Assembly (NCBI RefSeq): GCF_003429085.1
Contig: NZ_QVTC01000017.1
Span: 46,338-110,337 of the forward strand
Direction: 5' to 3'
Source: Bacillus sp. V59.32b
GTDB lineage: Bacteria; Bacillota; Bacilli; Bacillales; DSM-1321
DNA length: 64,000 nucleotides
Under the pieces are notes generated by a model that made no database searches, was not told the origin of the DNA, and was given only the letters and a program-made list of their open reading frames with translations. The translations under genes and the position numbers were made by a program. Positions 17,910 to 28,100 of the stretch are shown one piece after another. Within the stretch, counting starts at the first letter, position 1, and each line of letters begins with the position of its first letter.

Positions 17910-19360
17910 GGATGTAAGAAGTTTTGTGTAAATGGTTAAACTTACCATTAAGGAGATGATCATTTATGCAAAACGAAACAAACTGGTTGGCTAAAGAATT
18001 AGCGAAAGATTGTCGGACAGTGGAAGACATTCAGGAAAAGTTGAAGGATCTGTTCAAAAATACCATTCAACATGTATTTGAAGCTGAGATTGACGATCAC
18101 CTTGGCTACAAGAAGCATGATAACGAAGGTGACCATTCCGGAAACAACCGAAATGGATATAGCGAAAAAAAAGTTAAAACCAAGTTTGGAAATACAGAGT
18201 TAAAAGTGCCGAGAGACAGAAAAGGCAAATTTGAACCACAGATTATCAAGAAGTATGAAACTACATCGAACGGACTGGAAGACCAAATTATAGGCCTTTA
18301 TGCAAAAGGCATGTCGACCAGAGACATTGAAGACCACATGCAGGATCTCTATGGAATAGAAGTCTCGCCTTCCATGGTCAGTAAGGTAACCGATAAAATC
18401 ATGCCCCTTATTGTGGAATGGCAATCACGTCCCTTGGATCGGGTCTATCCGATCGTCTTTTTGGATGCCATCCACTTCAAAGTACGGAAAGAAAATCGGA
18501 TGGTAAGCAAGGCTGCCTACAGTGTTTTAGGAATCAATCTGTCTGGCCACAAAGAGATTTTGGGCATTTGGATTGGAGAAAATGAGAGTGCGAGTTTCTG
18601 GCTGGGAGTCTGTAATGATTTGAAAAACAGAGGGATACTGGATATCCTGATTGCCTGTAAGGACGGGCTTTCTGGCTTCTCTGAGGCTATCAGCACAGTC
18701 TTTCCGCAGACCGATATCCAGTTATGCATCATTCACCAAATCCGTAATTCTATGAAGTATGTTTCATATAAGGAACAAAAAGCCATTATGACAGACTTGA
18801 AGAAAATCTATCAGGCCCTCACTCTGGAAGAGGCTGAACTGGAGTTCTCCAACTTCAAGGAGAAATGGGTCAAAAAGCACCCAATCATCATCAAATCATG
18901 AGAAAGAAACTGGCTGGAATTGACCGCCTATTTTAGTTACCCTGCCGAAATCAGAAGGCTCATTTATACCACAAATACGATTGAAGGCTATCACCGTCAG
19001 CTCAGGAAAGTCACCAAGACAAAGACAGCCTATCCAACGGATGATTCCCTCAGGAAGATTATTTATCTGGCTACTATGGAAATCTCAAAGAAATGGACGA
19101 TCCCTGTAAGAGGATGGAAGAATGTATATCACAACTGGCCATTTATTATGGGGATAGATTGGAAGCTGAGCTTTCAGCCTGACCGAAGTGTTGTTCCGGC
19201 TTGACATGGAGCCTCTGCGGGCAGGATTTCTGGCGATTGCGCGATACCTTCTAAAAGAAAGGCATCACCCGGCTCAGAGCCTATCATACCCGCAACTCCA
19301 TATAAAGCCTTTACATATAACGAAGTGAAAACCCCATTTACACAAAAAGATTTATACTCC
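17910..19360 (+). mobile_element. IS256-family insertion sequence, inactivated
   Basis: The ends are an imperfect inverted repeat of about 27 bp. The left end starts GGATGTAAGAAGTTTTGTGT and the right end, read inward, starts GGAGTATAAATCTTTTTGTG; both share TTTTGTGTAAATGG. The single transposase frame is broken by an in-frame stop. No 8-9 bp target duplication is visible: the left flank reads ...AAATTTGA and the right flank CCAATCGA. The right end sits two bases from a partial tRNA-Sec copy. Missing duplications suggest a deletion next to the element after insertion. Confidence 0.8.
17966..19204 (+). pseudogene. IS256-family (mutator-type) transposase with in-frame UGA
   Basis: The frame encodes a 412-codon transposase with a TGA at 18899-18901 (codon 312). 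Reading on in the same frame restores the conserved C-terminus (NWLELTAYFSYPAEIRRLIY and TTNTIEGYHRQLRK). DDE-type motifs are present: VFLDAIHFKVR and ACKDGLSGF in the first part, with the catalytic Glu in the NTIEGYHR region of the second part. Related proteins have Trp at the stop (KSWERNW), so TGG to TGA is the simple explanation. A ribosome site AAGGAG precedes the ATG. Sec insertion is unlikely because Trp at this site is structural and no hairpin follows. Confidence 0.85.
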
Positions 19361-19362
19361 CC

Positions 19363-19409
19363 AATCGAACCCACCAGAGACGACACGCGCCTCTCACGCG
19401 GTTTTGAAG
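19363..19409 (-). repeat. partial tRNA-Sec copy (attachment-site repeat)
   Basis: These 47 bases are identical, in the same orientation, to 23150-23196 inside tRNA-Sec: anticodon loop through T-loop. The side towards the island diverges at 19410 and the outer side is cut by the IS256 end. This is what a tRNA-targeting integrative element leaves at its far end. Confidence 0.85.
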
Positions 19410-19505
19410 TTAGAGGAAATGTGTTATTTCTAGTTTTTTAAGGGTTTTTTTTGCTGTAAAATCCCTGTTTATAGGCGTTTCACCTGTCTTGAATCAACGT
19501 TTCAA

Positions 19506-19541
19506 GGCTCTTTTCACTTTTGTGGAAAGGGTCTTTTTTAT
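19506..19541 (+). terminator. hairpin with T run
   Basis: A 10-bp stem, CTCTTTTCAC/GTGGAAAGGG (two G-U pairs), with a TTTT loop is followed by TCTTTTTTATAT. It is not assigned to a living gene. Confidence 0.65.
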
Positions 19542-19624
19542 ATCTGAAAAATACTTTTGGTCACATTTTGATCAGATTTGACCACATATCATAACTCAAT
19601 GTACTTCTGAGATTTTTTTGCTGT

Positions 19625-19715
19625 TTACTCATTAAGTGTATCTGCTACATGAGTATAAATGTTCATCGTCAATTGTATATCAGAATGTCCTAGCCGCTCC
19701 TGAACCTCTAGATAT
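19625..19715 (-). pseudogene. 3' remnant of a tyrosine-recombinase integrase
   Basis: On the minus strand this encodes about 29 residues ending at a TAA, including VQERLGHSDIQLTMNIYTHV. This is the C-terminal active-site region of phage/ICE-type tyrosine integrases (LGH with the catalytic His, then the catalytic Tyr in the NIYTH context). Everything upstream is lost. It lies about 215 bases from the tRNA-Sec partial copy, the usual place of an integrase beside its attachment site. Confidence 0.85.
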
Positions 19716-19860
19716 TTTAATCTATAAATAATTATAATAGACTATGATATAGTTATAATTGAGACAGAAATGGTGTGTTCCTAGGTCACGCCTGGCTTTT
19801 TGTGACACCTAAGCAGGAGCGCCTACATCGTTTTTGCAAATAAAGGGGATAAGGAAGGTT

Positions 19861-21366
19861 ATGATGAGCAGCATACAGAAAAAAACAGACGTTATCTTAA
19901 TTGGTGGCGGAGTCATGAGCGCGACTTTGGGATCATTACTGAAAGAGTTAGCACCGGAATGGGAAATCAAAGTGTTTGAGAAGCTCGCAAACGCAGGAGA
20001 AGAAAGCTCTAACGAATGGAATAATGCAGGTACGGGTCATTCTGCACTGTGCGAGCTTAACTATACATCCGAAAAGTCTGACGGATCTATAGATATTAGC
20101 AAAGCTATTAAAATTAATGAACAGTTCCAAGTTTCAATGCAGTTTTGGACTTATCTTGTAAACAGTAAGCTGATTAATAATCCGCAAGACTTTATCATGC
20201 CATTACCTCATATGAGTATGGTACAAGGGGAAAAAAATGTAGCTTTTTTAAAGAGACGTTTTGAAGCGCTTTTAAACAATCCTCTGTTTAAAGGTATGGA
20301 ATTTTCCGATAACCCAGAAAAACTAATGGAATGGATTCCGCTTATTATGGAAGACCGTACATCGAATGAACCTATAGCGGCAACAAAAATCGACTCTGGT
20401 ACAGACGTTAACTTTGGTGCTTTAACACGCATGATGTTTGACCACTTAAAGAATAAAAACGTCGATATCAAATACAAGCAGAGTGTCGATAATATTAAAC
20501 GTACTAGCGATGGCTCATGGGAATTAAAAGTGCGTAATGTCGATAACGGTAGCGTAGAACGCCATACTGCGAAATTCGTCTTTATTGGAGGCGGGGGCGG
20601 AAGCCTGCATTTACTACAAAAATCTGGTATTCCTGAAGGGAAACATATTGGCGGATTTCCAGTAAGCGGAATATTTATGGTATGTAATAATCCAGAAGTT
20701 GTAGCGCAGCATCATGCAAAAGTATACGGCAAAGCTAAGGTTGGAGCTCCTCCAATGTCTGTTCCGCATCTTGATACAAGATATATCGACAATAAAAAAT
20801 CGTTACTATTTGGACCGTTTGCCGGCTTCTCACCAAAGTTCTTAAAAACAGGTTCAATGTTCGATTTAGTAACTTCCGTAAAACCGAATAATGTCCTAAC
20901 TATGTTGGCGGCAGGCGCAAAAGAGATGTCTTTGACAAAATACCTGATCCAGCAAGTTATGTTATCGAAAGAACAGCGCATGGAAGAGTTACGAGAGTTT
21001 ATCCCGAACGCCAAGCTTGAGGATTGGGATTTAGTAGCAGCTGGCCAACGTGTACAAGTTATCAAAGATACTGCTGAGGGCGGCAAAGGAACGCTTCAAT
21101 TTGGTACCGAAGTTATTACTGCAGCCGATGGCTCGATTGCAGCATTACTAGGTGCTTCTCCAGGTGCTTCTACTGCTGTTCACGTTATGCTTGAGATAAT
21201 TAAAAAATGCTTCCCGCAACATTTGAAAGAGTGGGAACCAAAAATCAAAGAAATGATTCCTTCTTATGGCGTGTCACTAATGGAAAATCCAGAGCTTCTG
21301 CACGAAATTCATACTTCAACAGCAGAGACGCTTGGTCTAAGCAAAAAAGAGCTAGTCTATAGTTAA
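19861..21366 (+). CDS. mqo: malate:quinone oxidoreductase
   Basis: A 501-residue, membrane-associated FAD enzyme that oxidises malate to oxaloacetate and passes electrons to the quinone pool, replacing or backing up NAD-linked malate dehydrogenase. It begins with the FAD-binding motif [20 protein letters not shown]. Other family landmarks follow: [18 protein letters not shown] near residue 55, [18 protein letters not shown] near 242, and [14 protein letters not shown] near 435. AAGGAAGG precedes the tandem ATGs at 19861/19864. Upstream lies an imperfect hairpin (TAGGT...ACCTA near 19781-19810) that could affect expression. It is the only metabolic cargo of the selC-flanked island, so it was probably acquired horizontally. 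Confidence 0.93.
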   Translation: MMSSIQKKTDVILIGGGVMSATLGSLLKELAPEWEIKVFEKLANAGEESSNEWNNAGTGHSALCELNYTSEKSDGSIDISKAIKINEQFQVSMQFWTYLVNSKLINNPQDFIMPLPHMSMVQGEKNVAFLKRRFEALLNNPLFKGMEFSDNPEKLMEWIPLIMEDRTSNEPIAATKIDSGTDVNFGALTRMMFDHLKNKNVDIKYKQSVDNIKRTSDGSWELKVRNVDNGSVERHTAKFVFIGGGGGSLHLLQKSGIPEGKHIGGFPVSGIFMVCNNPEVVAQHHAKVYGKAKVGAPPMSVPHLDTRYIDNKKSLLFGPFAGFSPKFLKTGSMFDLVTSVKPNNVLTMLAAGAKEMSLTKYLIQQVMLSKEQRMEELREFIPNAKLEDWDLVAAGQRVQVIKDTAEGGKGTLQFGTEVITAADGSIAALLGASPGASTAVHVMLEIIKKCFPQHLKEWEPKIKEMIPSYGVSLMENPELLHEIHTSTAETLGLSKKELVYS

Positions 21367-21555
21367 TTCTTTGGATGTAGAAACAAAGGTATTTAATGAA
21401 AACGTTTAAGCAACATTTTTTATCAATGGATTGAAGGTTCTTTTTTTCAAAATTCGCAGTTAGAGAGGCTACGGTGAACCGTATCATAAGTGTTCGTTGG
21501 TGCTCCAACCGAGGTGCGAATTTAAACACTGGATTCTTATTATAACAAGATGAAG

Positions 21556-21591
21556 CGAAGACCCTCACTCTTACCAGTGGGGTCTTTTTCG
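21556..21591 (+). terminator. rho-independent terminator
   Basis: Stem GACCC(T)CACT/AGTGGGGTC followed by TTTTTC. It sits about 190 bases beyond mqo; the stretch between holds no clear gene. Confidence 0.65.
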
Positions 21592-21882
21592 TTGTACAAA
21601 TCAACATGGAACAACTTTCAAAGTTGGTTGGAGTTTATACCAGCTGCCAGTGAAGATTTAGCAAGGGAAGTATGTGAAAAGAAATATACTCACGTAAATG
21701 ACTTTTATGTAATTAAATATGCTGTAGAGGTTGAAATTCAGGGTTCAGTTAAAACAAAATAGTAAAATATAATAAAAACCCTCTTTTAAATTAAGATACC
21801 TAAATATTATCTTGAATTACCAAATATTACATAAGATAATAAGTATGTATGTGCAATGAGTTAATTTAAGGAGGAATTATAA

Positions 21883-22578
21883 ATGTCTATAGTATTATTT
21901 TGGATTGGCTTTGTGGGTATACCTATTTTCTTGGTCTTAGCATTCTTAGATTATCGCAAAAAGTCAGGGAAGATGAAACGAAACTTGTATTTAGCTGGAG
22001 CTAGTTTTATATTGTTTTTAATTGGTATAGCTATGACTCCTGAAGCTAAAGTAGAAACTCAAACAGCATCATCAGAAGTAAGTCAGGAAGAAGCTGATCA
22101 ACTTAACGAAGATATAGAAGCTAAAGAAACTGAACTTAGTGAAATAGAAACCAAGGTAAAAGATAATCAAGAAGCTTATGATGCAGCTATGGCAATTGTA
22201 AATGATAAAGAAAACGCTGAAAAGGAATTAACCGATTTAAATAGCGCCGTTGATTCCAAGAAAGGTGAAATTACAGATTTAAACAATGACATTAAAGCAA
22301 AAGAAAAAGAATTAGCTTTATTAACGGGCAAAGTGCAACAAAAGAAAGAGGCTCCAAAATCATTGAGTGCTGGCAAATTCACTGTTGGTACTGATATACC
22401 AGCCGGACGTTACAAAGTCACATCGAACGGTGGATCTGGGAACTTCTTTATTAATGAAGGAATGGATGCAAACGTAATTATTGGTGGTGGATTTGGCTTA
22501 AAAGAATATATTACTCATTTAAATGATGGTGATGCTATTGACATTAACTTCCCTGCCAAATTTACACCTATAGAGTAG
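21883..22578 (+). CDS. membrane-anchored coiled-coil protein, unknown
   Basis: A 231-residue protein with AAGGAGG before its ATG. Two N-terminal hydrophobic segments (about residues 2-22 and 35-52) are followed by a long charged coiled coil (about 65-155, rich in Glu/Lys heptads). The C-terminal domain of about 70 residues contains KFTVGTDIPAGRYKVTSNGG and GLKEYITHLNDGD. That domain occurs in phage- and element-borne proteins of Firmicutes and looks like a small beta sandwich. It lies inside the selC-flanked island and may be cargo acting at the cell surface. Function unknown. Confidence 0.7.
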   Translation: MSIVLFWIGFVGIPIFLVLAFLDYRKKSGKMKRNLYLAGASFILFLIGIAMTPEAKVETQTASSEVSQEEADQLNEDIEAKETELSEIETKVKDNQEAYDAAMAIVNDKENAEKELTDLNSAVDSKKGEITDLNNDIKAKEKELALLTGKVQQKKEAPKSLSAGKFTVGTDIPAGRYKVTSNGGSGNFFINEGMDANVIIGGGFGLKEYITHLNDGDAIDINFPAKFTPIE

Positions 22579-22696
22579 TTTATATCGTGGTGTGGTAATT
22601 GACGTTGCTGCACCACAAATATTAAATCATCAAGAAGGAATTAAAGCCGAAAGAGATTAATACTATAATCAACAATCTTTTGGAGGATGATGCAAG

Positions 22697-22906
22697 ATGA
22701 AAAAGATTCTAACTTTAATTGCTGCTTTGAACCCCGATTTTCGAGATTTTATTGTTAGAATTAAAAACGACATGACTAGTAAGGAAATAAAGAAAGAAAA
22801 ATACGATAAGGTTTTTGAACAGAAAAGCTATATAAGTTCAACTAAAGATTTTCCTGAATTGCACTTGATTCCATCCTTAATACACAGTCGGTCAATGACT
22901 GTCTAG
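22697..22906 (+). CDS. hypothetical 69-aa protein, perhaps truncated
   Basis: TTGGAGGATGATG lies at good spacing before the ATG. The first 45 residues (starts MKKILTLIAALNPDFRD) are plausible coding sequence with many Lys. The last part (HLIPSLIHSRSMTV) looks like out-of-frame sequence, so the 3' end may have been replaced when the island decayed. No family is recognised. Confidence 0.4.
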   Translation: MKKILTLIAALNPDFRDFIVRIKNDMTSKEIKKEKYDKVFEQKSYISSTKDFPELHLIPSLIHSRSMTV

Positions 22907-23132
22907 GATTTATATTCTTCATAAAAGCCTGGACGTTCTTCCTAATTACTTGTTTTTTCTGCATTAAAAATAGCGCCCTATAAATAATTTAGTGGACTAC
23001 AAGTGAAAAGCTTACACAGTCTCATAAAACGGTCTAAAACGGTTTCCCTATTTTTAACACAAAAACCGTGTAGTGCTTCAATGGATTCAATCGTATCGTG
23101 ATTTCTAATTATCGTTGTCACATCAATATTTT

Positions 23133-23229
23133 TGGCGGGACCGTGTGGGAATCGAACCCACCAGAGACGACACGCGCCTCTCACGCGGTTTTGAAGACCG
23201 AGGAGCGCACCAGCTACCCTTCCGGCCCC
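23133..23229 (-). tRNA. selC: tRNA-Sec (UCA anticodon)
   Basis: A 97-nt tRNA gene with encoded CCA (23133-23135 on the complement). The acceptor GGGGCCG pairs with CGGTCCC; there is a long extra arm (GTGAGAGGCGCGTGTCGTCTC region) and a T-arm GGTGGG-TTCGATT-CCCAC. The anticodon TCA lies at 23192-23194 in the loop CTTCAAA. Large size, UCA anticodon and the long variable arm identify Sec tRNA, which is charged with Ser, converted by SelA and delivered by SelB. Its 3' half is duplicated at 19363-19409 by an integrated element, but the gene itself is intact. Confidence 0.95.
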
Positions 23230-23417
23230 GTACTGTAATCAGACTTTCCTATTATATAAGCGAGAAAAACAAATATCAACATGCACGCTCGAAAAACGTT
23301 GTTCTCATGCTTTATGGTTGAGTACTGGCAAGTATAAGATGTACTCCCGACAATTCCCTTGTAAAGGAAATCTATCAAGCCTATAATAAATGTAACTATT
23401 AAACATATTATATTGGG

Positions 23418-23855
23418 GTGAACGCCGTGCTGAGCGGATGGTTTTTGTGGTTTATCCTATTTTGGATAGTCGTATTGATTTCCCTGTTTGCCATTGGCGG
23501 CTTTTTCATGTTCAGGAAGTTTCTGAAGCGGCTTCCTAAGGAAGATGGGAAATCCGATATGGACTGGGAAGAATATTATGTAGGGAAAACCAGGCATTTA
23601 TGGAAAGCGGACCAGAAGGAACTGCTGGAAGATCTGGTGGAGCCTGTTCCAGAATTGTTTCGGGATATTGCCCGCCAGAAAATTGCCGGTAAGATTGGTG
23701 AACTGGCCGTGGAGGAAAAGGTATCTGCAATCACGGAGGATTTAGTCATCAGGGGCTATATTTTGGCAACTCCGAAACGTGACCATAAGTTTTTGCGAAA
23801 AAAGCTTAACGAAAGACAAGTAAATATGACACCGTATGAGCATCTTTTTAGTTAA
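23418..23855 (+). CDS. yneK: DUF2621 membrane protein, YneK-like
   Basis: A 145-residue protein with one N-terminal membrane segment (FLWFILFWIVVLISLFAIGG) and a soluble acidic/basic domain carrying MDWEEYYVGKTRHLWK. It matches the DUF2621 family, YneK in B. subtilis, where it sits just before cotM-sspP-sspO-citB. Here the same cluster follows, although sbcDC, coaW and sel genes now separate yneK from it. Function unknown. The GTG/ATG choice at the start is uncertain by a few codons. Confidence 0.75.
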   Translation: MNAVLSGWFLWFILFWIVVLISLFAIGGFFMFRKFLKRLPKEDGKSDMDWEEYYVGKTRHLWKADQKELLEDLVEPVPELFRDIARQKIAGKIGELAVEEKVSAITEDLVIRGYILATPKRDHKFLRKKLNERQVNMTPYEHLFS

Positions 23856-23868
23856 GTTTAAACAAGCA

Positions 23869-23901
23869 GGCAGATCAGAAAAATGATCTGTCTTTTTTTA
23901 T
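23869..23901 (+). terminator. rho-independent terminator
   Basis: Stem CAGATCA/TGATCTG flanked by AGG/TCT and followed by a T7 tract. Confidence 0.8.
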
Positions 23902-23982
23902 AACAATTCTTGGAACATATGTACGGAGTCTTATTGAAAGAGTTATAATACTTAATAGAGATGATAGAGCGGAGTGATGGAA

Positions 23983-25128
23983 ATGAAGTTTATTCATACG
24001 GCCGATTGGCATTTAGGAAAAATCGTCCACGGTGTACATATGACGGAGGACCAGAGGCATGCTCTCATACAATTTATTAAAATCGTAGAGGAAGAGAAGC
24101 CGGATGCGGTTGTTATTGCCGGAGATTTATATGATCGATCTGTTCCGCCGACCGAAGCAGTTGAATTACTTGATGAAATATTATATACGATAAATGTAGA
24201 GATGAAGACGCCGGTTGTGGCGATTTCGGGAAATCACGACAGTGCCGAACGCTTATCCTTCGGTTCTTCCTGGTACCGGCACAGCCACTTATATATGCAG
24301 GGGAAACTGGACAACGGCTTTGAGCCGGTGCATATCAATGGCGTTAACTTTTATTTAGTACCATATACAGAGCCTGGTGTCGTTCGCCAGCTTCTTGAAG
24401 ATGACAGCATTCATTCCCACCAGGATGCAATGAAAGCCATTGCCGGAAAGATTGAAAAAACCCTGAACCATAATGAGCCGAATGTATTTGTCGGACATGC
24501 CTTTGTAATTGGAGGGAAAACGTCCGATTCAGAGAGAGCTCTATCTGTAGGAGGATCGGGAGTTGTTTCGCATGATTGCTTCGATGCTTTCAATTACACG
24601 GCTCTCGGGCATTTGCATAGTCCTGATGCGATTAAAAGCCCAACCGTTTATTATTCGGGCTCCCTTTTGAAATATTCATTTTCAGAGGCGAAGCAAAAGA
24701 AATCGATTTCGATTGTGGATATGAAGGCGGATGGAAGTTTCGATGTTTCCTACCGCTCACTATCCCCTAAACAGGATATGCGTGAAATCGAAGGCTTCAT
24801 GGAAGAGCTGCTGGATCCGGGGTTCTACCAGTCTCAAAGTATAGAAGATTACTTAAAGATCACACTGATGGATGAGGGCTCGTTGATCGATCCAATCAAC
24901 CGTTTACGTCAGGTGTATCCGAATGTTCTTCATCTGGAACGGAAATGGGATCTTATCGACCTCAAACGAAAACAGTCTTTTTCGTCTATCAAGGATGAAA
25001 AGAAGTCCGAGCTGGACCTTTTTGAAACGTTTTATAAGGAAATGACAGAAAGAGAGTTTGATAGGCCAAAGCGTGATGTCATGACCTCGGTTATTGAGGC
25101 TGTCAAAAAGGAGGAAGCTGTGAAATGA
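23983..25128 (+). CDS. sbcD: exonuclease SbcD (Mre11-type nuclease subunit)
   Basis: A 381-residue metallophosphoesterase, the nuclease subunit of the SbcCD complex that opens hairpins and trims DNA ends. Phosphoesterase motifs are in order: FIHTADWHLGK at the N-terminus, VIAGDLYDRS near residue 46, ISGNHDSAERLSFGS near 82, GHAFVIGG near 170 and LGHLHSPD near 208. The ATG at 23983 has AGCGGAG about 9 bases upstream; GTG 23974 and ATG 23977 in frame are too close to that site. The last codons overlap the start of sbcC (ATGA), so the two are translationally coupled. Confidence 0.93.
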   Translation: MKFIHTADWHLGKIVHGVHMTEDQRHALIQFIKIVEEEKPDAVVIAGDLYDRSVPPTEAVELLDEILYTINVEMKTPVVAISGNHDSAERLSFGSSWYRHSHLYMQGKLDNGFEPVHINGVNFYLVPYTEPGVVRQLLEDDSIHSHQDAMKAIAGKIEKTLNHNEPNVFVGHAFVIGGKTSDSERALSVGGSGVVSHDCFDAFNYTALGHLHSPDAIKSPTVYYSGSLLKYSFSEAKQKKSISIVDMKADGSFDVSYRSLSPKQDMREIEGFMEELLDPGFYQSQSIEDYLKITLMDEGSLIDPINRLRQVYPNVLHLERKWDLIDLKRKQSFSSIKDEKKSELDLFETFYKEMTEREFDRPKRDVMTSVIEAVKKEEAVK

Positions 25129-28100
25129 GACCTCTTATATTGACGATGCAGGCTTTCGGGCCCTATGCAGGGAAAGAAACGATCGATTTTACGGCATTGG
25201 GCAACCGGACGATGTTTGTAATCTCCGGTAAGACCGGCTCGGGAAAAACGACGATTTTCGATGGCATCAGCTTTGCGATTTACGGGAAAGCAAGTGGAGA
25301 AGACCGCAACGGACAGGAACTCCGAAGCCAGTTTGCAGACGATGACCTTTCTACAGAAGTAACGCTTGAATTTGCCTTGCGCGGAAAAACCTATTCGATT
25401 TGGCGGGCTCCTCAGCAGGAAAGAAAGAAAAAGACTGGTGAAGGTTACGTCATGGTGACTTCTAAAGCTGAGCTATATGAAATTGATGCTGCCGGAGAGA
25501 AAAAGCTACTTGGTGCCAATGTCCGGGAAGTCGACGAGAAAATAAAAACAATCATGCAGATCGATGCCAACCAGTTCCGACAAATCCTGATGATACCGCA
25601 GGGTGAATTCAGAAAGCTGCTCACTTCGGAAAGCAAGGATAAAGAACAAATTTTGCAGAAGCTATTCCATACGGAATTGTATAAAAGAATCGAAGAAAAG
25701 TTAAAACAAGAAGCGGCCGAACTCCGTAAACTCAGCGAGAAAAGCAGAAACGACCGAATCCATCTGATGAAGGAAATACAGGCGGGAGACAATGAGGAAC
25801 TGATTACTGCCATTAATGCTGATGAACCCAATGAACTATTAGTGCTCCCATTACTGGCAGAAGAAATTCAGCGCAGTGAGGAGAAAATCACTGGCCTAGA
25901 AGCGGAAATGAAACAAAAACAAGTGGCAAGAGATCAAGTGCAAGCAGAAGTCTTCAAAGCGGAAGAACTGCTGAAGCGCTTTGCTGAACGGGAGAACTTG
26001 AAGCGGGAAAAGGCAGCGCTGGAAGAGAAGAAAACAGAAATTGATCAATACAAATCACAGATTTCCCTTGCTCAGAAGGCAAGGGTGCTGGAAAAGCAGG
26101 AACAATTATACTTGAGAGTCGGCAAACAGGTTAAACTGGTAACGGGCGAACTCGAAGAATTGAAGGGTAAAGCAGCTGCTTTGGCAACAGAAAGGGCACA
26201 GAACGAAAAGAGCTATGAAGCGGAACTTTCTAAGGCACCCCAGCGGGAGCAAGCACTATCCGAAATTCACCGCCTGCAACAGCTGAGTGAAGCGGTTCAG
26301 ACCTTTTCAACAGTAAACGAAAAGACAACACTGTTAGAAAGACAATGGAAGGAAAGCAGCCAAAAGAGAGAACTTACGGAAGCCAATCTTGCCGAAATGG
26401 AAAAAGAGGCTGAGCGGCTACTGCTTGAGAAGAACAATAGTGAGAAAGCAGCTGTTTTATATGCGGAAAAAGAAAGAAAATTGGAAAAAAACGAAGAACT
26501 ATTAAATAAATTAAGTAAGATAAATGCAACGAATCAAGAAATGCTTAGACTGCAAGAAACGGTGAAGGAAAAGCAGAAGCGTCTTGAGGCCGCCAAGCAA
26601 AGATTCTCAATCGAAAAAGAAAAGATGGAGCAGCTCGAATTGGACTGGCGGAAGAGTCAGGCAGGGATGCTTGCAGTAACGCTTGAACATGGGCAACCAT
26701 GCCCGGTTTGCGGCTCGCATGAGCATACATCTCCGGCGCACCCTCCCGTTGATATGCCGAGTGAAGAGGCATTAAACAAGCAAAAAACTGCCCTTACTGC
26801 GACTGAAACAGATAAAGGAAGTGCAGAATCTCAATATTATCAGGCTGAATCCCAATATAACACTGTAAAAAAGGTGTTTACAGAAAAAATCGAAGAAATT
26901 CAGGGCATCCTTAGAGACTTTGATATTTCCAGGATTCATGATTACCAAGACAACCACAAACAGCAACAAGCCGATCTGGCACGAGAATTATCTGATTTAA
27001 AGTCAAAAAAAGAATCCCTTGCCGAGCTAGATGAAAAGCTGAGCGTCTTAAAAAAAAAATCTTCAACAGCCAAGTCTTCACTGGAAACCTTGAAAAAAGC
27101 CGAAGATACCGTGAAGGCACAGTTCATTGAGAAAAACGCCAGGCTTTCTGGCTTGAAAGAATCAATCCCTGAAGAAATCCGTACGCAAGAGGCCTACCAG
27201 CTTGTGTTAAAAAAAGCAATGGCAGCCCATCAAAAGCTGCAGACTGCTCTGGAGGAATCCCAAGCGCAGCTTCAGAAATTCAAGGAAGCAGAGTCAGCTG
27301 TTTTGGCTAATCAACAGTCAATCGTAAACCAGCTGGAGAAGCTGAACGAAGAGCTGGAAAAAGAGCGAAACAACTTCAAAGAAGAGATGGAAAAACAAGG
27401 GTTTGAGTCGTATGGTGCTTACACTTCATCCAAGAAAAGTGAGAGTGAAATCAACTCGCTTGAAAAATATATCAATGAGTACGAACAGAAATTTCATAGC
27501 GTGACTGGGCTGTATCATGATCTTGAATTAAGATTAAACGGGGTCGAAAAGCCGGATTTAGAGGGGCTGCAAAACAAGTTCCTGCTAGTCGATAGTGAAT
27601 TGGAAGGTGTCCGAAAGCTTCAACACCAGTTAATCACTGCGAAGAGTAAAAATGTAGAAATCGCGGACAAGATTGAAAACATCATCGAAGAACAAAAATC
27701 GCTTGATGAGAAATATGCGATGATCGGACACCTGCATGAAATTTCAAAAGGGCAGAACCCGTTCAGGATCACATTCGAGCGGTATGTCCTGGCCGCATTT
27801 CTTGATGACATTTTAAAGGAAGCCAATACAAGGCTGCTTAAAATGACAGGCGGGCGCTATCAGCTTCTGCGAAAAATCGACCCGACCCGAATGAATATTC
27901 AAAGCGGCTTGGAACTGTCTGTTTACGACCAGTATACCGGACAGGAACGCCATGTGAAGACCCTGTCAGGAGGAGAGAGCTTTAAGGCTGCTCTCGCTCT
28001 GGCGCTCGGGCTTGCGGATGTAGTCCAACAATATGCAGGCGGCATTTCGCTTGAAACGATGTTCATTGATGAAGGATTTGGGACGCTCGATCCCGAATCC

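Larger units (their letters stand above)
19410..23196. mobile_element. decayed selC-integrated genetic island
   Basis: A segment of 3.8 kb is bounded by the 47-bp tRNA-Sec-derived repeats (19363-19409 and 23150-23196). The intact tRNA lies at one end, and the integrase stump lies next to the other. The cargo is mqo plus small proteins of unknown function. selC is a known target for integrating elements in other bacteria. The island is no longer mobile, since the integrase is reduced to its last residues. Confidence 0.75.

Noticed and set aside
21550..21762. 70-codon frame after mqo
   Set aside because: Its first third is the terminator hairpin. The later part is weakly protein-like, but there is no start or site to support a gene.
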